The position numbers and the translations under genes were made by a program. Below the pieces are notes generated by a model. That model was not told the DNA's origin and searched no databases. It saw nothing but the letters and a program-made list of their open reading frames with translations. Positions 1-12,136 of a stretch of DNA of 64,000 nt are shown piece by piece (position 1 is the first letter of the stretch; every line of letters starts with the position of its first letter). This DNA comes from CAXSBR01 sp964236495 (GTDB taxonomy: Bacteria; Actinomycetota; Actinomycetes; Mycobacteriales; Jatrophihabitantaceae): positions 62,001 to 126,000 of the forward strand of contig CAXSBR010000001.1 of NCBI GenBank assembly GCA_964236495.1, read 5' to 3'.

Positions 1-3057
<3,057 letters not shown>

Positions 3058-3069
3058 ACCCACTGCGTA

Positions 3070-3113
3070 ACACAGAAAGGGCCGGCTCCCGTGGGAGTCG
3101 GCCCTTTCTGTGT
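3070..3113 (+). terminator. Terminator hairpin after rpoC
   Basis: A 20-bp stem (3070-3089 with 3094-3113) has one G.U wobble and a 4-base loop, 13 bases after the rpoC stop. There is no long T run after it, but the stem stability fits an actinobacterial intrinsic terminator. It may also stop convergent transcription from the minus-strand gene at 3153-3392. Confidence 0.85.
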
Positions 3114-3152
3114 GTCGTCCAGTGCTCGTGCGGAGTTGCCGAGCGGTAATGC

Positions 3153-3392
3153 TCAGAACCGCGGATCGACCTGACTGTTGGGTTCGATGTACGTCGTGCG
3201 TCCCGGGCGGCTGACAACATCGGTACGGCGCCGGGCGAACGTCATCACCAACCCGAGAATCAAGCCGACTACGCCGATCAGCATGATGATGACGCCGACG
3301 GTTTGTAGGTCGACTCCGCTGACATGTTTGGTCACGGCGAATTTGAGGACGGCACCGATCGCGATCAGCACTAGGCTCGCTCCGATAGTCAT
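3153..3392 (-). CDS. Small two-helix membrane protein, DUF6458-like
   Basis: A 79-residue protein with two hydrophobic segments (about residues 2-22 and 32-54) and a short basic, polar C-terminus. The start MTIGASLVLIAIGA and the segment VSGVDLQTVG match the actinobacterial DUF6458 family as I know it. I chose the ATG at 3390-3392 because GGAGG lies 11 bases upstream; the frame is open further upstream but that extension does not look coding. No function is known for the family. It lies alone between rpoC and the polyol operon, convergent with rpoC. Confidence 0.75.
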   Translation of the reverse strand: MTIGASLVLIAIGAVLKFAVTKHVSGVDLQTVGVIIMLIGVVGLILGLVMTFARRRTDVVSRPGRTTYIEPNSQVDPRF

Positions 3393-3633
3393 TATCTGAG
3401 GGGCCTCCGTTCCAGTGTGGTGGTTGTCGACGGCGGGGGATACCGAAGTCGAGTCGGCTTTTGCCAGTTTATTGACCGACATGCCCGAGTGTGCGCGCTT
3501 TGCGCCGAAGCGGCAAGCGCAGCGAGCGGTCGCGGGTAATTGCGTGGGCTGCGGCTCCACGCCTCTCGCCGGCACTGGGGGGCGCTACCGGAGCTCGCTT
3601 GCTAGCGGTGAGACAGGCTCTGGCAGTCAGCGG

Positions 3634-4623
3634 CTAGGGCACTACCTGAATCTTGCGGCCCTCGCCGCGGGCAAACTGCGCAAGCGCATCGGAGTAGTGA
3701 TCCAGCGGGATGCGATCGGAGATGAAGAAGTCGGGATCGAGCACACCGTCGGCGAACAGGGCCGCGGCACGGTCGAAACTGTGCAGCACGGCCATAGAGC
3801 CGGTGATGGTGATCTCGTCGCGGTAGATGCGGAAGGGCTCGATGCTCACTTGCGTGCCCTGTTCGGTGACGCCGAATTGCAGGAACGTACCGCCCTTGCC
3901 GACGCGCGTGAGGCCGTCTTGGATTGCGCGGGCGTTGCCGGTGGCGTCAACCACCAGGTCCCAACCGCGCGGGGCCTCCAGCTCGTCGGCCGATGCGGCA
4001 GCGTGCGACACGCCCAGCTCGACCGCGGCTGCCAGTCGGGCGGCGTTGACGTCCACGACGTCCACCGACGCTGCACCCACGCGCTTGGCTAGCGCTGCCA
4101 TCATCAGGCCCATCGTGCCTGATCCGTAGATCAGCACCGAGTTGGCAAGCTGAGATTGCAGTACGTCGTAGCCGTGGACCGCGCACGACAGTGGTTCGAT
4201 CAGCGCGGCGTCCTGGATGCGGATGTGGTCGGGCAGGACGACGCAGTTGCCGGCCGGCGCCTTCACGTATTGAGCTGCTCCGCCGGGCTCGACGACTCCG
4301 ATCGCGTTCCAGTTCTCGCACATGTTGTTCTTGGCTCGCTTGCAGTAATAACAGTGTCCGCAGTACAGCGACGGATCGACGGCAACCCGGTCGCCCATGC
4401 GCACTTCGTCCACCGCCGAGCCGACGGCCACGATCTCGCCGGCGAACTCGTGACCAGGAATGACCGGCAATGTCGGAGCGATCTCGCCCTGCAGGATATG
4501 CAGGTCGGTGCCGCAGATCCCGCAAGCCGCGACCTCGACCACGACATCACGCGGCCCCGGTGTCGGGTCTTCGACGGTAGCGACCTCGGACTGACCGACG
4601 CCGGTAATGATCGCTGCCCTCAT
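3634..4623 (-). CDS. Zinc-dependent alcohol/polyol dehydrogenase (MDR family)
   Basis: A 329-residue medium-chain dehydrogenase. The catalytic zinc ligands are Cys37 and the His58-Glu59 pair in GHEFAGE. The structural zinc site has four cysteines at 88, 91, 94 and 102. A Rossmann NAD(P)-binding domain follows (YGSGTMGLMMAALAKR). The start at ATG 4621-4623 has AAGGA-type SD sequences just upstream. It is the last gene of the minus-strand polyol operon, separated from the mannitol-type dehydrogenase by a hairpin. By context it probably oxidises a sugar alcohol such as sorbitol, arabinitol or xylitol to a ketose. The exact substrate cannot be read from the sequence. Confidence 0.88.
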   Translation of the reverse strand: MRAAIITGVGQSEVATVEDPTPGPRDVVVEVAACGICGTDLHILQGEIAPTLPVIPGHEFAGEIVAVGSAVDEVRMGDRVAVDPSLYCGHCYYCKRAKNNMCENWNAIGVVEPGGAAQYVKAPAGNCVVLPDHIRIQDAALIEPLSCAVHGYDVLQSQLANSVLIYGSGTMGLMMAALAKRVGAASVDVVDVNAARLAAAVELGVSHAAASADELEAPRGWDLVVDATGNARAIQDGLTRVGKGGTFLQFGVTEQGTQVSIEPFRIYRDEITITGSMAVLHSFDRAAALFADGVLDPDFFISDRIPLDHYSDALAQFARGEGRKIQVVP

Positions 4624-4666
4624 CGCGAGGTCCTTTCCTTGCACTTGAGTCCCACCGGCAGGCATA

Positions 4667-4703
4667 ACACCGCCGCAGCGACCCGGAGTCACTGCGGCGG
4701 TGT
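4667..4703 (-). terminator. Hairpin between the two polyol dehydrogenase genes
   Basis: A perfect 12-bp inverted repeat (4667-4678 with 4692-4703) with a 13-base loop lies in the 103-base gap downstream of the mannitol-type dehydrogenase. It probably causes partial termination, lowering expression of the last gene of the operon, or it stabilises the 3' end of the upstream message. Confidence 0.65.
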
Positions 4704-4726
4704 CCAAGAGCGCAGATACGTGGTTG

Positions 4727-6259
4727 TCAGGCGCCGGCCTCGGCGACCGTCTGCCGCGCGCCCTTGGTGTGCAGCGAGTCCAGCGCCGCTGTGTAGCCAG
4801 CGACGAACCGCTCGTCATCGATGAGGTCGCCGAACAGGTCGCGTTGGGCGATGAACGCGGTGGGATCGGTGCCCTGCGTCCGGGCCACCTCGGTCAGCCG
4901 ATCGCTGAGCCGGTCGACGACCTTGATCGGCTCGCCCTGTTCGTCGACGGCTTCGGCATAGCGTGCCCACGACGCCACGATCAGCGCAGCGCAAGAGATC
5001 TCGCCATTGTGGGCAAGCTGTTCGCGGATCACCGGCAGGACCCACTTGGGAATCCGATCCGAACTTTCCGCGCACAGCCGTGCCAGCGTGTCGCGCACCT
5101 CGGGATTGGCGAACCGCTCGATGAGCGTGCGCTTGTAGACGTCGAGGTCCACGCCGGGCACCGGGCGCAGAGTCGGCGTCGACTCGTCGTTCATGTACTT
5201 GAGTACGTAGTCGACGAAGCTCTGGTCCTGGCACACCTCGTGGGCGTAGGTGTAGCCGGCCAAAAATCCCGTGTAGGCAATCGCCTGATGCCCGGCGTTG
5301 AGCAAGCGCAGCTTCATCAACTCGTAGGGCTCGACGTCGTCGACCACCTGCACGCCCGCCTCCTCTACCGGCGGCCGCGCTGCACCATCGACGGGCTCCG
5401 CTCGCGGGGAGGTCAGCTCCTTCGTCGCTGCGATGCTCACCCGCTGGCCAAAATCGTCTTCGAGTACCCACTGCGTGAACGGCTCGCAGACCACCGGCCA
5501 GGCATCATCTATGCCGAATTTCTCCGACAGCACCGCCCGGTCGGCGTCGGTGGTGACGGGCGTGATGCGGTCGACCATGGAATTGGGAAAGTGCACGGTG
5601 TCCATGAACTCGCCGAGTTCGGGGGAGCGAAGTGCAGCGAAGGCGGTGAACATCTTGCGCGCGACGTGGCCGTTGCCCTGGATGTTATCGCACGACATCA
5701 CTGTGAACGCTGCGATGCCTCGATCGCGTCGGCGGACCAGCGCCTCGACAACCAGGCCGAACGTCGTCGTCGGAACCGCGCCGGGCTCGGCATCGGCCAT
5801 GATTGCGGCGTTCGTCGTATCGAACTCCCCAGTCACGGGATGCACGTTGTATCCGCCCTCGGTGACGGTGAGGGAGACGATGCGCGTTGATTCGGCCGCC
5901 ATCTTCTCGATCACCGCCTCCGGATCGTCGGGGGCGAGCAGGTAGTCGACAATCGAGCCGATAACGGCTGGTTCGAGTGAGCCGTCAGCGTGCTTGATCA
6001 CCAGGGTGTAGAGGCAGTTCTGCGCGTCGAGTGCATCCTTCATGGCACGGTCTTGAGGAAGCACGCCCACCCCGCAGATGCCCCAGTCCAGTGCGGTGCC
6101 GGCATTCATCAACCGGTCGATGTACATGGCCTCATGCGCACGGTGGAACCCGCCGACACCGACGTGCACGATGCCCACTGATACCTGGCTGCGGTCATAC
6201 GTGGGAACCGGAACAGCTGCGTCGAGCGCGCTGACGGTAGCCGCGCTGAGAGCAGTCAC
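4727..6259 (-). CDS. Mannitol 2-dehydrogenase family polyol dehydrogenase
   Basis: A long-chain NAD-dependent polyol dehydrogenase of 510 residues that should convert a hexitol or pentitol (for example mannitol or arabinitol) to the ketose. The N-terminal Rossmann motif GVGGFHRAH is near residues 34-42. The family's catalytic pattern K-x4-N-x2-H is at Lys316, Asn321 and His324. The chosen start is GTG 6257-6259: AGGAAGG lies just upstream and overlaps the stop of the permease gene, leaving an 8-base gap. The longer frame upstream would overlap the permease by about 100 bases. Neighbouring polyol transporter genes support the function; the precise substrate is inferred only. Confidence 0.9.
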   Translation of the reverse strand: MTALSAATVSALDAAVPVPTYDRSQVSVGIVHVGVGGFHRAHEAMYIDRLMNAGTALDWGICGVGVLPQDRAMKDALDAQNCLYTLVIKHADGSLEPAVIGSIVDYLLAPDDPEAVIEKMAAESTRIVSLTVTEGGYNVHPVTGEFDTTNAAIMADAEPGAVPTTTFGLVVEALVRRRDRGIAAFTVMSCDNIQGNGHVARKMFTAFAALRSPELGEFMDTVHFPNSMVDRITPVTTDADRAVLSEKFGIDDAWPVVCEPFTQWVLEDDFGQRVSIAATKELTSPRAEPVDGAARPPVEEAGVQVVDDVEPYELMKLRLLNAGHQAIAYTGFLAGYTYAHEVCQDQSFVDYVLKYMNDESTPTLRPVPGVDLDVYKRTLIERFANPEVRDTLARLCAESSDRIPKWVLPVIREQLAHNGEISCAALIVASWARYAEAVDEQGEPIKVVDRLSDRLTEVARTQGTDPTAFIAQRDLFGDLIDDERFVAGYTAALDSLHTKGARQTVAEAGA

Positions 6260-6267
6260 GCGCCTTC

Positions 6268-7152
6268 CTACTTGACCGCGCCCAGGGACAGTCCCTGAAC
6301 GAGTTTGTCCTGCGCTGCAAAGCCGGCTATGAGCACGGGCAGCGAGATCGCCACGGTTCCTGCACACAGCTGAGCCAGGTACGAGTGCTCGGTCTGCACC
6401 AGCGTATTGACGAACACAGGGCCTGTCGCGGCGTGGACACTGGTCAACACCTTCGCGAACAACTGCTCGTTCCAGGCGAAGATGAAACAGATCAGCGACG
6501 TCGCTGCAATTCCGGGCATCGCGATCGGGGCGACGATCTTGCGCATGATCTGCAGCGTATTCGCTCCGTCGATCGATGCCGCCTCGATGATTGCCGGCGG
6601 CACTTCAGCCAAGAATGAGCGCATCATCCACACCGCGATCGGAAGGTTCATCGAGGTATAAAGCACGATGAGCACCAGCACGCTGTCGGGCAGGTGCAAC
6701 ACCTTGTTTGTGAAGAGGTAAATCGGCAGGATGCCGGCCACCGGAGGGAGCATCTTGGTTGACAAGAAGAAAAACATCGTGTCTGTCCACTTGCGCACCG
6801 GCCTGATGGACAGCGCGTACGCCGCCGGTATAGCCAGCAGAAGCACCAACACCGTCGACACGACGCTCGTGATCACGGAGTTCATCAGCGGCTTGCCAAT
6901 TCCGCCGGCGCCGAACAAGTCGTGATAGTTGGACAGTGTCAGCGAGGCGCCCCAGCTTGGCGGGTAGGTTTGGGCCTTGGTCGGATGGTGCAACGACGTG
7001 AGCAGCATGTAAAGAATCGGAATGATGAAGATCAGGCCGATGATCCAGGCAGTTACGCCCACGACGATTGTGCCGACGTTCCGCTTCCGGGCTGGCCCTG
7101 AGACCGGAACGTCAGTTTTGCGCTGGACGCCAGGCGTCGCGATGGTGGTCAT
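6268..7152 (-). CDS. Carbohydrate ABC transporter permease (MalG type)
   Basis: A 294-residue inner-membrane permease with about six transmembrane segments. The cytoplasmic EAA loop EAASIDGANTLQIMRKI is present, where the ATPase docks. It pairs with the permease encoded immediately upstream: the ATG shares one base with that gene's stop codon (TGATG), which indicates translational coupling. The similarity to SmoG/MtlG-type polyol permeases is by context and general family likeness. No ATPase gene lies in this cluster, so the system probably uses a shared MsiK-type ATPase encoded elsewhere. Confidence 0.92.
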   Translation of the reverse strand: MTTIATPGVQRKTDVPVSGPARKRNVGTIVVGVTAWIIGLIFIIPILYMLLTSLHHPTKAQTYPPSWGASLTLSNYHDLFGAGGIGKPLMNSVITSVVSTVLVLLLAIPAAYALSIRPVRKWTDTMFFFLSTKMLPPVAGILPIYLFTNKVLHLPDSVLVLIVLYTSMNLPIAVWMMRSFLAEVPPAIIEAASIDGANTLQIMRKIVAPIAMPGIAATSLICFIFAWNEQLFAKVLTSVHAATGPVFVNTLVQTEHSYLAQLCAGTVAISLPVLIAGFAAQDKLVQGLSLGAVK

Positions 7153-8111
7153 CAGGCTTCTTCCTCTGTGAGCAGTGACGACACGACGCGCAGACCGAAC
7201 GTGGCCACGATGATGGAGCCGAACACGACGACGACGCCCAACGCAGACGCGACACCGTAATCTTTATTCTGGTAGAACACGGTGTAGATCTCGTAGGGGA
7301 TGTTGGTGGAGTTCTGGCCCAACGTCATACCGATGACCGAGTCAAAGTTTTGCACGATAAAAATCGTGCCCAGGGTTGCGCTGAGTTCGATGTAGCGGCG
7401 CATGTGCGGCAGCGTGATAGACCGGAACATCTGCCACGCATTGGCCCCGTCAACCGTCGCCGCCTCCATGATCTCGCCGTCGCGTGACTGCAGTCCCGCC
7501 AACAGGATGAGCATCATGAACGGAGTCCACTGCCAGATGAGCTCGAGCTCGATGGAGAGCTTCGGGTGCGTGGTGAGGAACGAGATGTTTTGGGCGTTCT
7601 TGACGCCCAACTCGCCGAGCACGCCGTCAACCAGACCGAAGCCGGTCTGCAGCATGCCGTTACCCCAAAAAATTGCCGCAGCGATTGGCACTATGAGAAA
7701 GGGCGCGATCATCATCGTGCGCACGATGCCGCGGCCGAGGAACTTTCGATCCAGCATGAGCGCGATACCCAGACCCAAAAGCACGCTGATCACCACCACG
7801 GTGACCGTCATCTGAATCGAGGTGTATACGGCTTGGCGGTACTCGGGCGTCGTGAACACTTCTTTGAAGTTGTCGATGCCGGCAAACGACTTACCGGGAG
7901 CGGTCGGCTGAGCACTCCAGTTCATGAAAGACATAACCAGCGTTGCGATGAAGGGTGCTTGCGTCACCAGGATCATGAAGATCAAGGCTGGCAATAGTGG
8001 TGCACGTCTTATCCAAGACTTCTTGCCCCACTTATCTATCTTTGTGCCGGTGGCACGCGCATCCGTTTCTTGCGGTGTCAAGACGTCGTGTTCGACTGCG
8101 GTTGTGCTCAT
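7152..8111 (-). CDS. Carbohydrate ABC transporter permease (MalF type)
   Basis: A 319-residue inner-membrane permease, partner of the following gene. After about 45 polar residues come roughly six membrane spans. The EAA loop EAATVDGANAWQMFRSITLP is clear. The start is ATG 8109-8111 with an AAGGGGGA SD. A longer reading frame upstream lacks support because it runs towards the hairpin at 8184-8223. Together with the downstream permease and the binding lipoprotein it forms a sugar-alcohol importer. Confidence 0.92.
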   Translation of the reverse strand: MSTTAVEHDVLTPQETDARATGTKIDKWGKKSWIRRAPLLPALIFMILVTQAPFIATLVMSFMNWSAQPTAPGKSFAGIDNFKEVFTTPEYRQAVYTSIQMTVTVVVISVLLGLGIALMLDRKFLGRGIVRTMMIAPFLIVPIAAAIFWGNGMLQTGFGLVDGVLGELGVKNAQNISFLTTHPKLSIELELIWQWTPFMMLILLAGLQSRDGEIMEAATVDGANAWQMFRSITLPHMRRYIELSATLGTIFIVQNFDSVIGMTLGQNSTNIPYEIYTVFYQNKDYGVASALGVVVVFGSIIVATFGLRVVSSLLTEEEA

Positions 8112-8183
8112 CGTTCCCCCTTGCGTGCTCGGTCGACGATAGGACCCGAACTGCCGGCTGCGCGGCATCGGTTGTAGATGCAG

Positions 8184-8223
8184 AGAGGGGGTCCGACCGC
8201 CGGTGGACGGCCGGACCCCCTCT
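8184..8223 (-). terminator. Attenuator-type hairpin between binding protein and permease genes
   Basis: A 12-bp perfect outer stem (8184-8195 with 8212-8223) continues into a small inner stem. It sits just after the binding-protein stop codon. Such leaky terminators commonly let the binding protein be made in excess over the membrane components; here that is an inference from position. Confidence 0.7.
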
Positions 8224-8243
8224 TCGCGTTAGCGGGCTAGAGC

Positions 8244-9686
8244 TTACTTCCCCTTGGCCGCCGCGTTACCCGCAGTCTGGGCAATCGACTGACACGCGCT
8301 GAGGAATGAGTCGACGCTCTGGGAGCCGGCGATCGCGCTGCTCAGGCCCTTGGCACAAGTGGTGCCGAAGGCGGTGAAGGTGGGGATACCGACGAACTGG
8401 ATGCCGGAGTACGGACGCTTCTGCACGCCAGGGTTGGCGGCCGGGGCGTTCTTGATGGCATTCAGTGTCGGCTTTGCAAATGACGCCGCAACCTGCAGGT
8501 AGGTCGGGTCGGCATACGTCGAAGCCCGCTTTCCTGCCGGTACGTTGGCCGCTCCGCCGGTGTCTTTGTTCACCGTGTCAGCCGCGACCAGCTTTTCGTA
8601 CTCCTTGCTGGATGCCCACGAGACGAACTTGGCTGCTGCATCCTGCTTCTTCGAGGCCTTCTCAATCGCCCAGGCCCAGGTGTACAGCCAGCCCGATTCC
8701 TTGGTCTGGGTGACCGGCGCGTTCACGTAGCCCATCTTGCCCTTGACCGGCGAGGCAGCTGCCTCCAATGAACCGGCGGCCGAGGTGGCGTCATACCACA
8801 TAGCCGCCTTGCCGCCCTGTACCGCTGCCAGGCATTCCGGGAAGCTGAAGGTCGCAGCACCGGCCTCGCCGTGCTTCTTAATCAAGTCGACGTAGAAGTT
8901 AGCGGCAGTCTTGAAGCCACCGGTGTTGATCTGTGCCTTCCACTTGTCGTCGAACCAGGTACCGCCCATGGTGTTGACGATGGTTGTCAGCGGAGCGAGG
9001 TTGTCACCCCAACCGGCTTTGCCGCGCAGGCAGATTCCCTTCATACCCGGCTGCGCGCCGTCGGCCTTTGCTGCCCAGTCAGCAACCTGCGCCCAAGTCG
9101 GGTTCGCCGACGGCTTGATGCCGAGCTTGGCGAATACGTCCTTGCGGTACATGAGGAACGACGACTCACCGTAGAACGGTTCGCCGTAGACCTTGCCGTT
9201 GTAGGACAACGCCGACGTCATGGAAGGCAGGATGTCCTTCTGATCGAACTTTGGGTCGTTCGCAATCCCAGACATGTCCGAGACCCACCCAGCTTGGGCG
9301 TAGTACGGGATCTCGAAGTTGGACAGGGTTGCCACATCGTACTGGCCAGACTGGGACGAGAACTCGGTGCTGGCCGTGTCACGCATGTCCTGCTCGACCT
9401 TGGTCACGAAGTTGACCTTGATGCCGGTGTCTTTAGTGAAGCTGCCGGCAGCGATCTTCTTCAGCTCCAGCATCTGTGGGTTGTTCACCATCAGAACGTT
9501 GATCGACTGTCCGCTGGTGGGACCGCCGCCGCCGCTGCTGCTGCTGGCGCCGCCGCTGGCGCTGCTTCCGCTGGCGCTGCTGCCACCCCCGCCCTTCTTG
9601 CTGGAACCGCCGCAGGCGGCCAAGCCGAGAGCGAGCACGGGGACCGCGAACCCCGCTGTCACGAGTCGCAACTTGTTTCGCGTCAC
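8244..9686 (-). CDS. Sugar/polyol ABC transporter substrate-binding lipoprotein
   Basis: A 480-residue extracellular binding protein of the SmoE/MalE type. A signal peptide ends in a lipobox, L-A-A-C, with the lipidated cysteine at residue 25. A Gly/Ser-rich linker follows (about residues 26-57, with SSASG repeats) and then the periplasmic-binding-like domain. The start is GTG 9684-9686 with an AAGGAGA SD six bases away. It is the first gene of the minus-strand polyol operon and is divergent from the SorC-type regulator, which probably controls it. The ligand is likely a sugar alcohol, judging from the two dehydrogenases downstream. Confidence 0.92.
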   Translation of the reverse strand: MTRNKLRLVTAGFAVPVLALGLAACGGSSKKGGGGSSASGSSASGGASSSSGGGGPTSGQSINVLMVNNPQMLELKKIAAGSFTKDTGIKVNFVTKVEQDMRDTASTEFSSQSGQYDVATLSNFEIPYYAQAGWVSDMSGIANDPKFDQKDILPSMTSALSYNGKVYGEPFYGESSFLMYRKDVFAKLGIKPSANPTWAQVADWAAKADGAQPGMKGICLRGKAGWGDNLAPLTTIVNTMGGTWFDDKWKAQINTGGFKTAANFYVDLIKKHGEAGAATFSFPECLAAVQGGKAAMWYDATSAAGSLEAAASPVKGKMGYVNAPVTQTKESGWLYTWAWAIEKASKKQDAAAKFVSWASSKEYEKLVAADTVNKDTGGAANVPAGKRASTYADPTYLQVAASFAKPTLNAIKNAPAANPGVQKRPYSGIQFVGIPTFTAFGTTCAKGLSSAIAGSQSVDSFLSACQSIAQTAGNAAAKGK

Positions 9687-9902
9687 TGTTTCTCCTTGCT
9701 GTTGGTGGTGGGACGTTTACGTGTGTGCCGTACAGGTGCCTGGGAGAGTTGTGCTGGTTGGAGCGCCCTTCGGGCTGGTGGAACGTCATGCCTGCCCGTT
9801 GCAGAGTGCGTAAGCAGGATCACTACTCACACGCGTGCTGGGTAAACCTCCTAGAAACCGGCCCGCAATGTCAAGTTTCGTTGCTACTCTGAGACCTAAG
9901 CT

Positions 9903-9914
9903 GCTCATTTGAGC
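9903..9914. promoter_or_regulatory. Candidate SorC-type operator palindrome
   Basis: GCTCA-TT-TGAGC is a perfect inverted repeat with a 2-base spacer. It lies in the 259-base divergent region, 32 bases before the regulator start. Position and symmetry fit an autoregulatory operator, but only one copy was seen and the assignment is an inference. Confidence 0.4.
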
Positions 9915-9945
9915 GCCAGCAACGCCACCGCTGCATGGAGACTTG

Positions 9946-10932
9946 ATGGTCCAGCGCCTCACCGAACTCGTACTGATGACCCGGGTGGCCAGACGTTTCT
10001 ATCTCGATAACACCTCGAAGTCGGCCATTGCGCTGGAGATAGGCATCAGCCGGTTTCGAGTTGCTCGCCTGCTCGACGCTGCGCGTGAGTCCGGACTGGT
10101 CAAAATCGAAATCACCTCAACCAGCGACGTGGACACCACCATGTCTGTTGCGCTCCAACAGCGGTACGGATTGCGCCACGCGGTCGTACTCGACGCCGAC
10201 GATCACGACCAGGGCGAATTGCGCGAGCGACTCGGACAGATCGCGGCCGACGTCCTCAGTGAGATCGTGACGACCGCTGATGTGCTCGGGCTTGCCTGGG
10301 CGCGTTCCCTGCGCGGCATCGGGTCGGCCCCAAGTGCGATCGCAGCGGGTCATGTGGTGCAGTTGACCGGTGCGCTGTCCGGCCCTGACGGCAGTGACGT
10401 CCTCGGGCTGGTGCGTCGGGTGGCGCGCGCCGGGGGCGGGATTCCGCACGTCTACTACGCGCCACTGGTGGTGTCCGATGCAACTATCGCGGCAACGTTG
10501 CGGCGCCAGCCCGACGTCAGCAGGGCTGCAGACCTGATTCGCGACGTGACTGTCGCGGTGGTGGGTATCGGTGCTTGGGCTCCTGGCATGTCCACCATCT
10601 ACGACACGGTCGAGGCAGCGGATCGCACCAACACCGCCCAACGGGGGGTAGTCGGCGAGATCTCCGGCGTTCTCATCGATGCACTGGGCTCTGGCGTCAG
10701 CGCGCCGCTGAGCCAACGCATCATCGGTGTCAGCGCTGACGAATTAGCCCGAGTGCCGCTCGTGCTCGCGGTCGCTTATGGGCAGGCCAAGGCGGAAGCC
10801 GTGCGGGCAGCGCTGCGGGGCGGATTCATCCACGGCCTGGTAACCCACTCGGGGCTGACTCGGCGACTACTCGAATTGGACGACGACGAGCCTGCGCTAC
10901 GCGATCGAAACGTCGATATCGTGGGTCGGTGA
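9946..10932 (+). CDS. SorC-family transcriptional regulator
   Basis: A 328-residue regulator with an N-terminal helix-turn-helix (about residues 15-60, pattern KSAIALEIGISRFRVARLLD) and a SorC/DeoR-like sugar-binding C-terminal domain, which normally senses phosphorylated sugars or polyols. It is transcribed divergently from the polyol operon, the usual place for its local regulator. The start is ATG 9946 with GGAG five bases upstream; the TTG directly before it is a possible alternative. The palindrome at 9903-9914 may be its binding site. Confidence 0.87.
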   Translation: MVQRLTELVLMTRVARRFYLDNTSKSAIALEIGISRFRVARLLDAARESGLVKIEITSTSDVDTTMSVALQQRYGLRHAVVLDADDHDQGELRERLGQIAADVLSEIVTTADVLGLAWARSLRGIGSAPSAIAAGHVVQLTGALSGPDGSDVLGLVRRVARAGGGIPHVYYAPLVVSDATIAATLRRQPDVSRAADLIRDVTVAVVGIGAWAPGMSTIYDTVEAADRTNTAQRGVVGEISGVLIDALGSGVSAPLSQRIIGVSADELARVPLVLAVAYGQAKAEAVRAALRGGFIHGLVTHSGLTRRLLELDDDEPALRDRNVDIVGR

Positions 10933-10986
10933 AGTTCTGTCGCCGTCCGCGGACTGCGCGCACGGGCGGCTGCGGGAGCGCTGCGC

Positions 10987-11763
10987 GTGAGCTCTGAGCT
11001 GCTCACCGGAGGAGTCGCCAACCGGGGCCGGATCTACCGCGTGGGGAACACGGTGCGGCGTCCGCTGGCGCCGCACCGCACATCCCGACATGCATTGCTC
11101 GCACACCTGGCCGACGCCGGCTTCGCGGGCTCGCCACGGGTGTTGCCGACTGTAGATCAGACAGAGGTGTTGTCCTGGATCGCTGGGTCGGCCGGGTACA
11201 CACCGCTGCCGGACTGGGCGCTTTCCGACGCCTCGATGCTCAGCGTGGCACGGTTGGTGCGGGGACTGCACGATGCCGCGGCTTCCTTCGACCCCACGCC
11301 CTACCAATGGCCAACAGAGACGGTGCCGGCGCCATATCGCACGTCGATGGTCAGTCACAACGACCTGCACCCCGGCAATGTCGTCTACCGCGATGGACTG
11401 GCCGTCGGAATCATCGACTACGACCTGGCCGGTCCGGGTGGCATTGTCTGGGACCTAGCGGCCATGACGCGGTGCTGGTGCCCGCTGTTGGCCGACGAGG
11501 ACGTTCCTCTTCATCTCCGCGATCGGCGCATCGAGCGGTTCGTGGCGATGCTCGACGCGTACGGGTTGGATGCCGGGCGACGCATCGACGTTGTAGACGC
11601 CTTACTGCCCAATCAGGAGTGGACCTACCAGATCGTCACCGACAACGCCGCCTCCGGCCACGAGGGGTTTCAGGCGTTCTGGGATTTGGTGCGTGGACGC
11701 GTAGAGCGTGGTCACGCCTGGATCGGACACCACCGAGCGCAGTTGGCTGCCGCCGTGTCCTGA
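10987..11763 (+). CDS. Aminoglycoside phosphotransferase-fold (APH family) protein
   Basis: A 258-residue protein of the APH/choline-kinase fold. The catalytic loop HNDLHPGN places the catalytic Asp at residue 126. The metal-binding segment IIDYDLAG follows about 17 residues later. The N-terminal ATP lobe is short and degenerate. The start is GTG 10987 with GGGAG eight bases upstream, 54 bases after the SorC gene. The family includes antibiotic kinases and small-molecule kinases; nothing here shows resistance. As a neighbour of a polyol locus it could phosphorylate a sugar-like metabolite, but that is a guess. Confidence 0.8.
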   Translation: MSSELLTGGVANRGRIYRVGNTVRRPLAPHRTSRHALLAHLADAGFAGSPRVLPTVDQTEVLSWIAGSAGYTPLPDWALSDASMLSVARLVRGLHDAAASFDPTPYQWPTETVPAPYRTSMVSHNDLHPGNVVYRDGLAVGIIDYDLAGPGGIVWDLAAMTRCWCPLLADEDVPLHLRDRRIERFVAMLDAYGLDAGRRIDVVDALLPNQEWTYQIVTDNAASGHEGFQAFWDLVRGRVERGHAWIGHHRAQLAAAVS

Positions 11764-12136
11764 CAGCACCAGCGACCAGCCGGTCCGCAAGGGCGGTAGG
11801 CGATCGCTGAATGAAGGTCACATCGCAGAAGACACCCTCGTCGCCAGGGATTTGTGGCGGAGCGCCCGCCCAGGTAGAGTTCTCCAAGGCCCATGAGCAC
11901 TTCGGGCTTACGGTCTTGCCGCATTGCGGTGTGCACGGGTCTTCGCCCAGCGCACGCGAGAGGCAGACCTGCACCCCCGGTCCGCCGCGTGCGGTTCGGC
12001 CTGCGCCTTCGAACGACACACCCGAGCGCGGGGGCCGGTGCAAACAACAGCAGAGCCGACGCGAGATCGCCCGTGTGTTGATGCAACCGCATCGTGTGCA
12101 GGGCGGCGAACGAGTGATGAGGAGATTGCAGGCCGC
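11764..12136 (+). other. Intergenic region and rpsL leader
   Basis: This 373-base stretch has no convincing gene. It carries the sigma-A-like promoter at 11852-11880 and then a leader of about 250 bases before rpsL. Open frames here show no recognisable protein. Confidence 0.6.
11852..11880 (+). promoter_or_regulatory. Candidate str-operon (rpsL) promoter
   Basis: TTGTGG (11852-11857), a 17-base spacer, then TAGAGT (11875-11880). The spacing is ideal and the -10 matches the actinobacterial TAnnnT form. It is the best promoter between the APH gene and rpsL. Confidence 0.6.
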
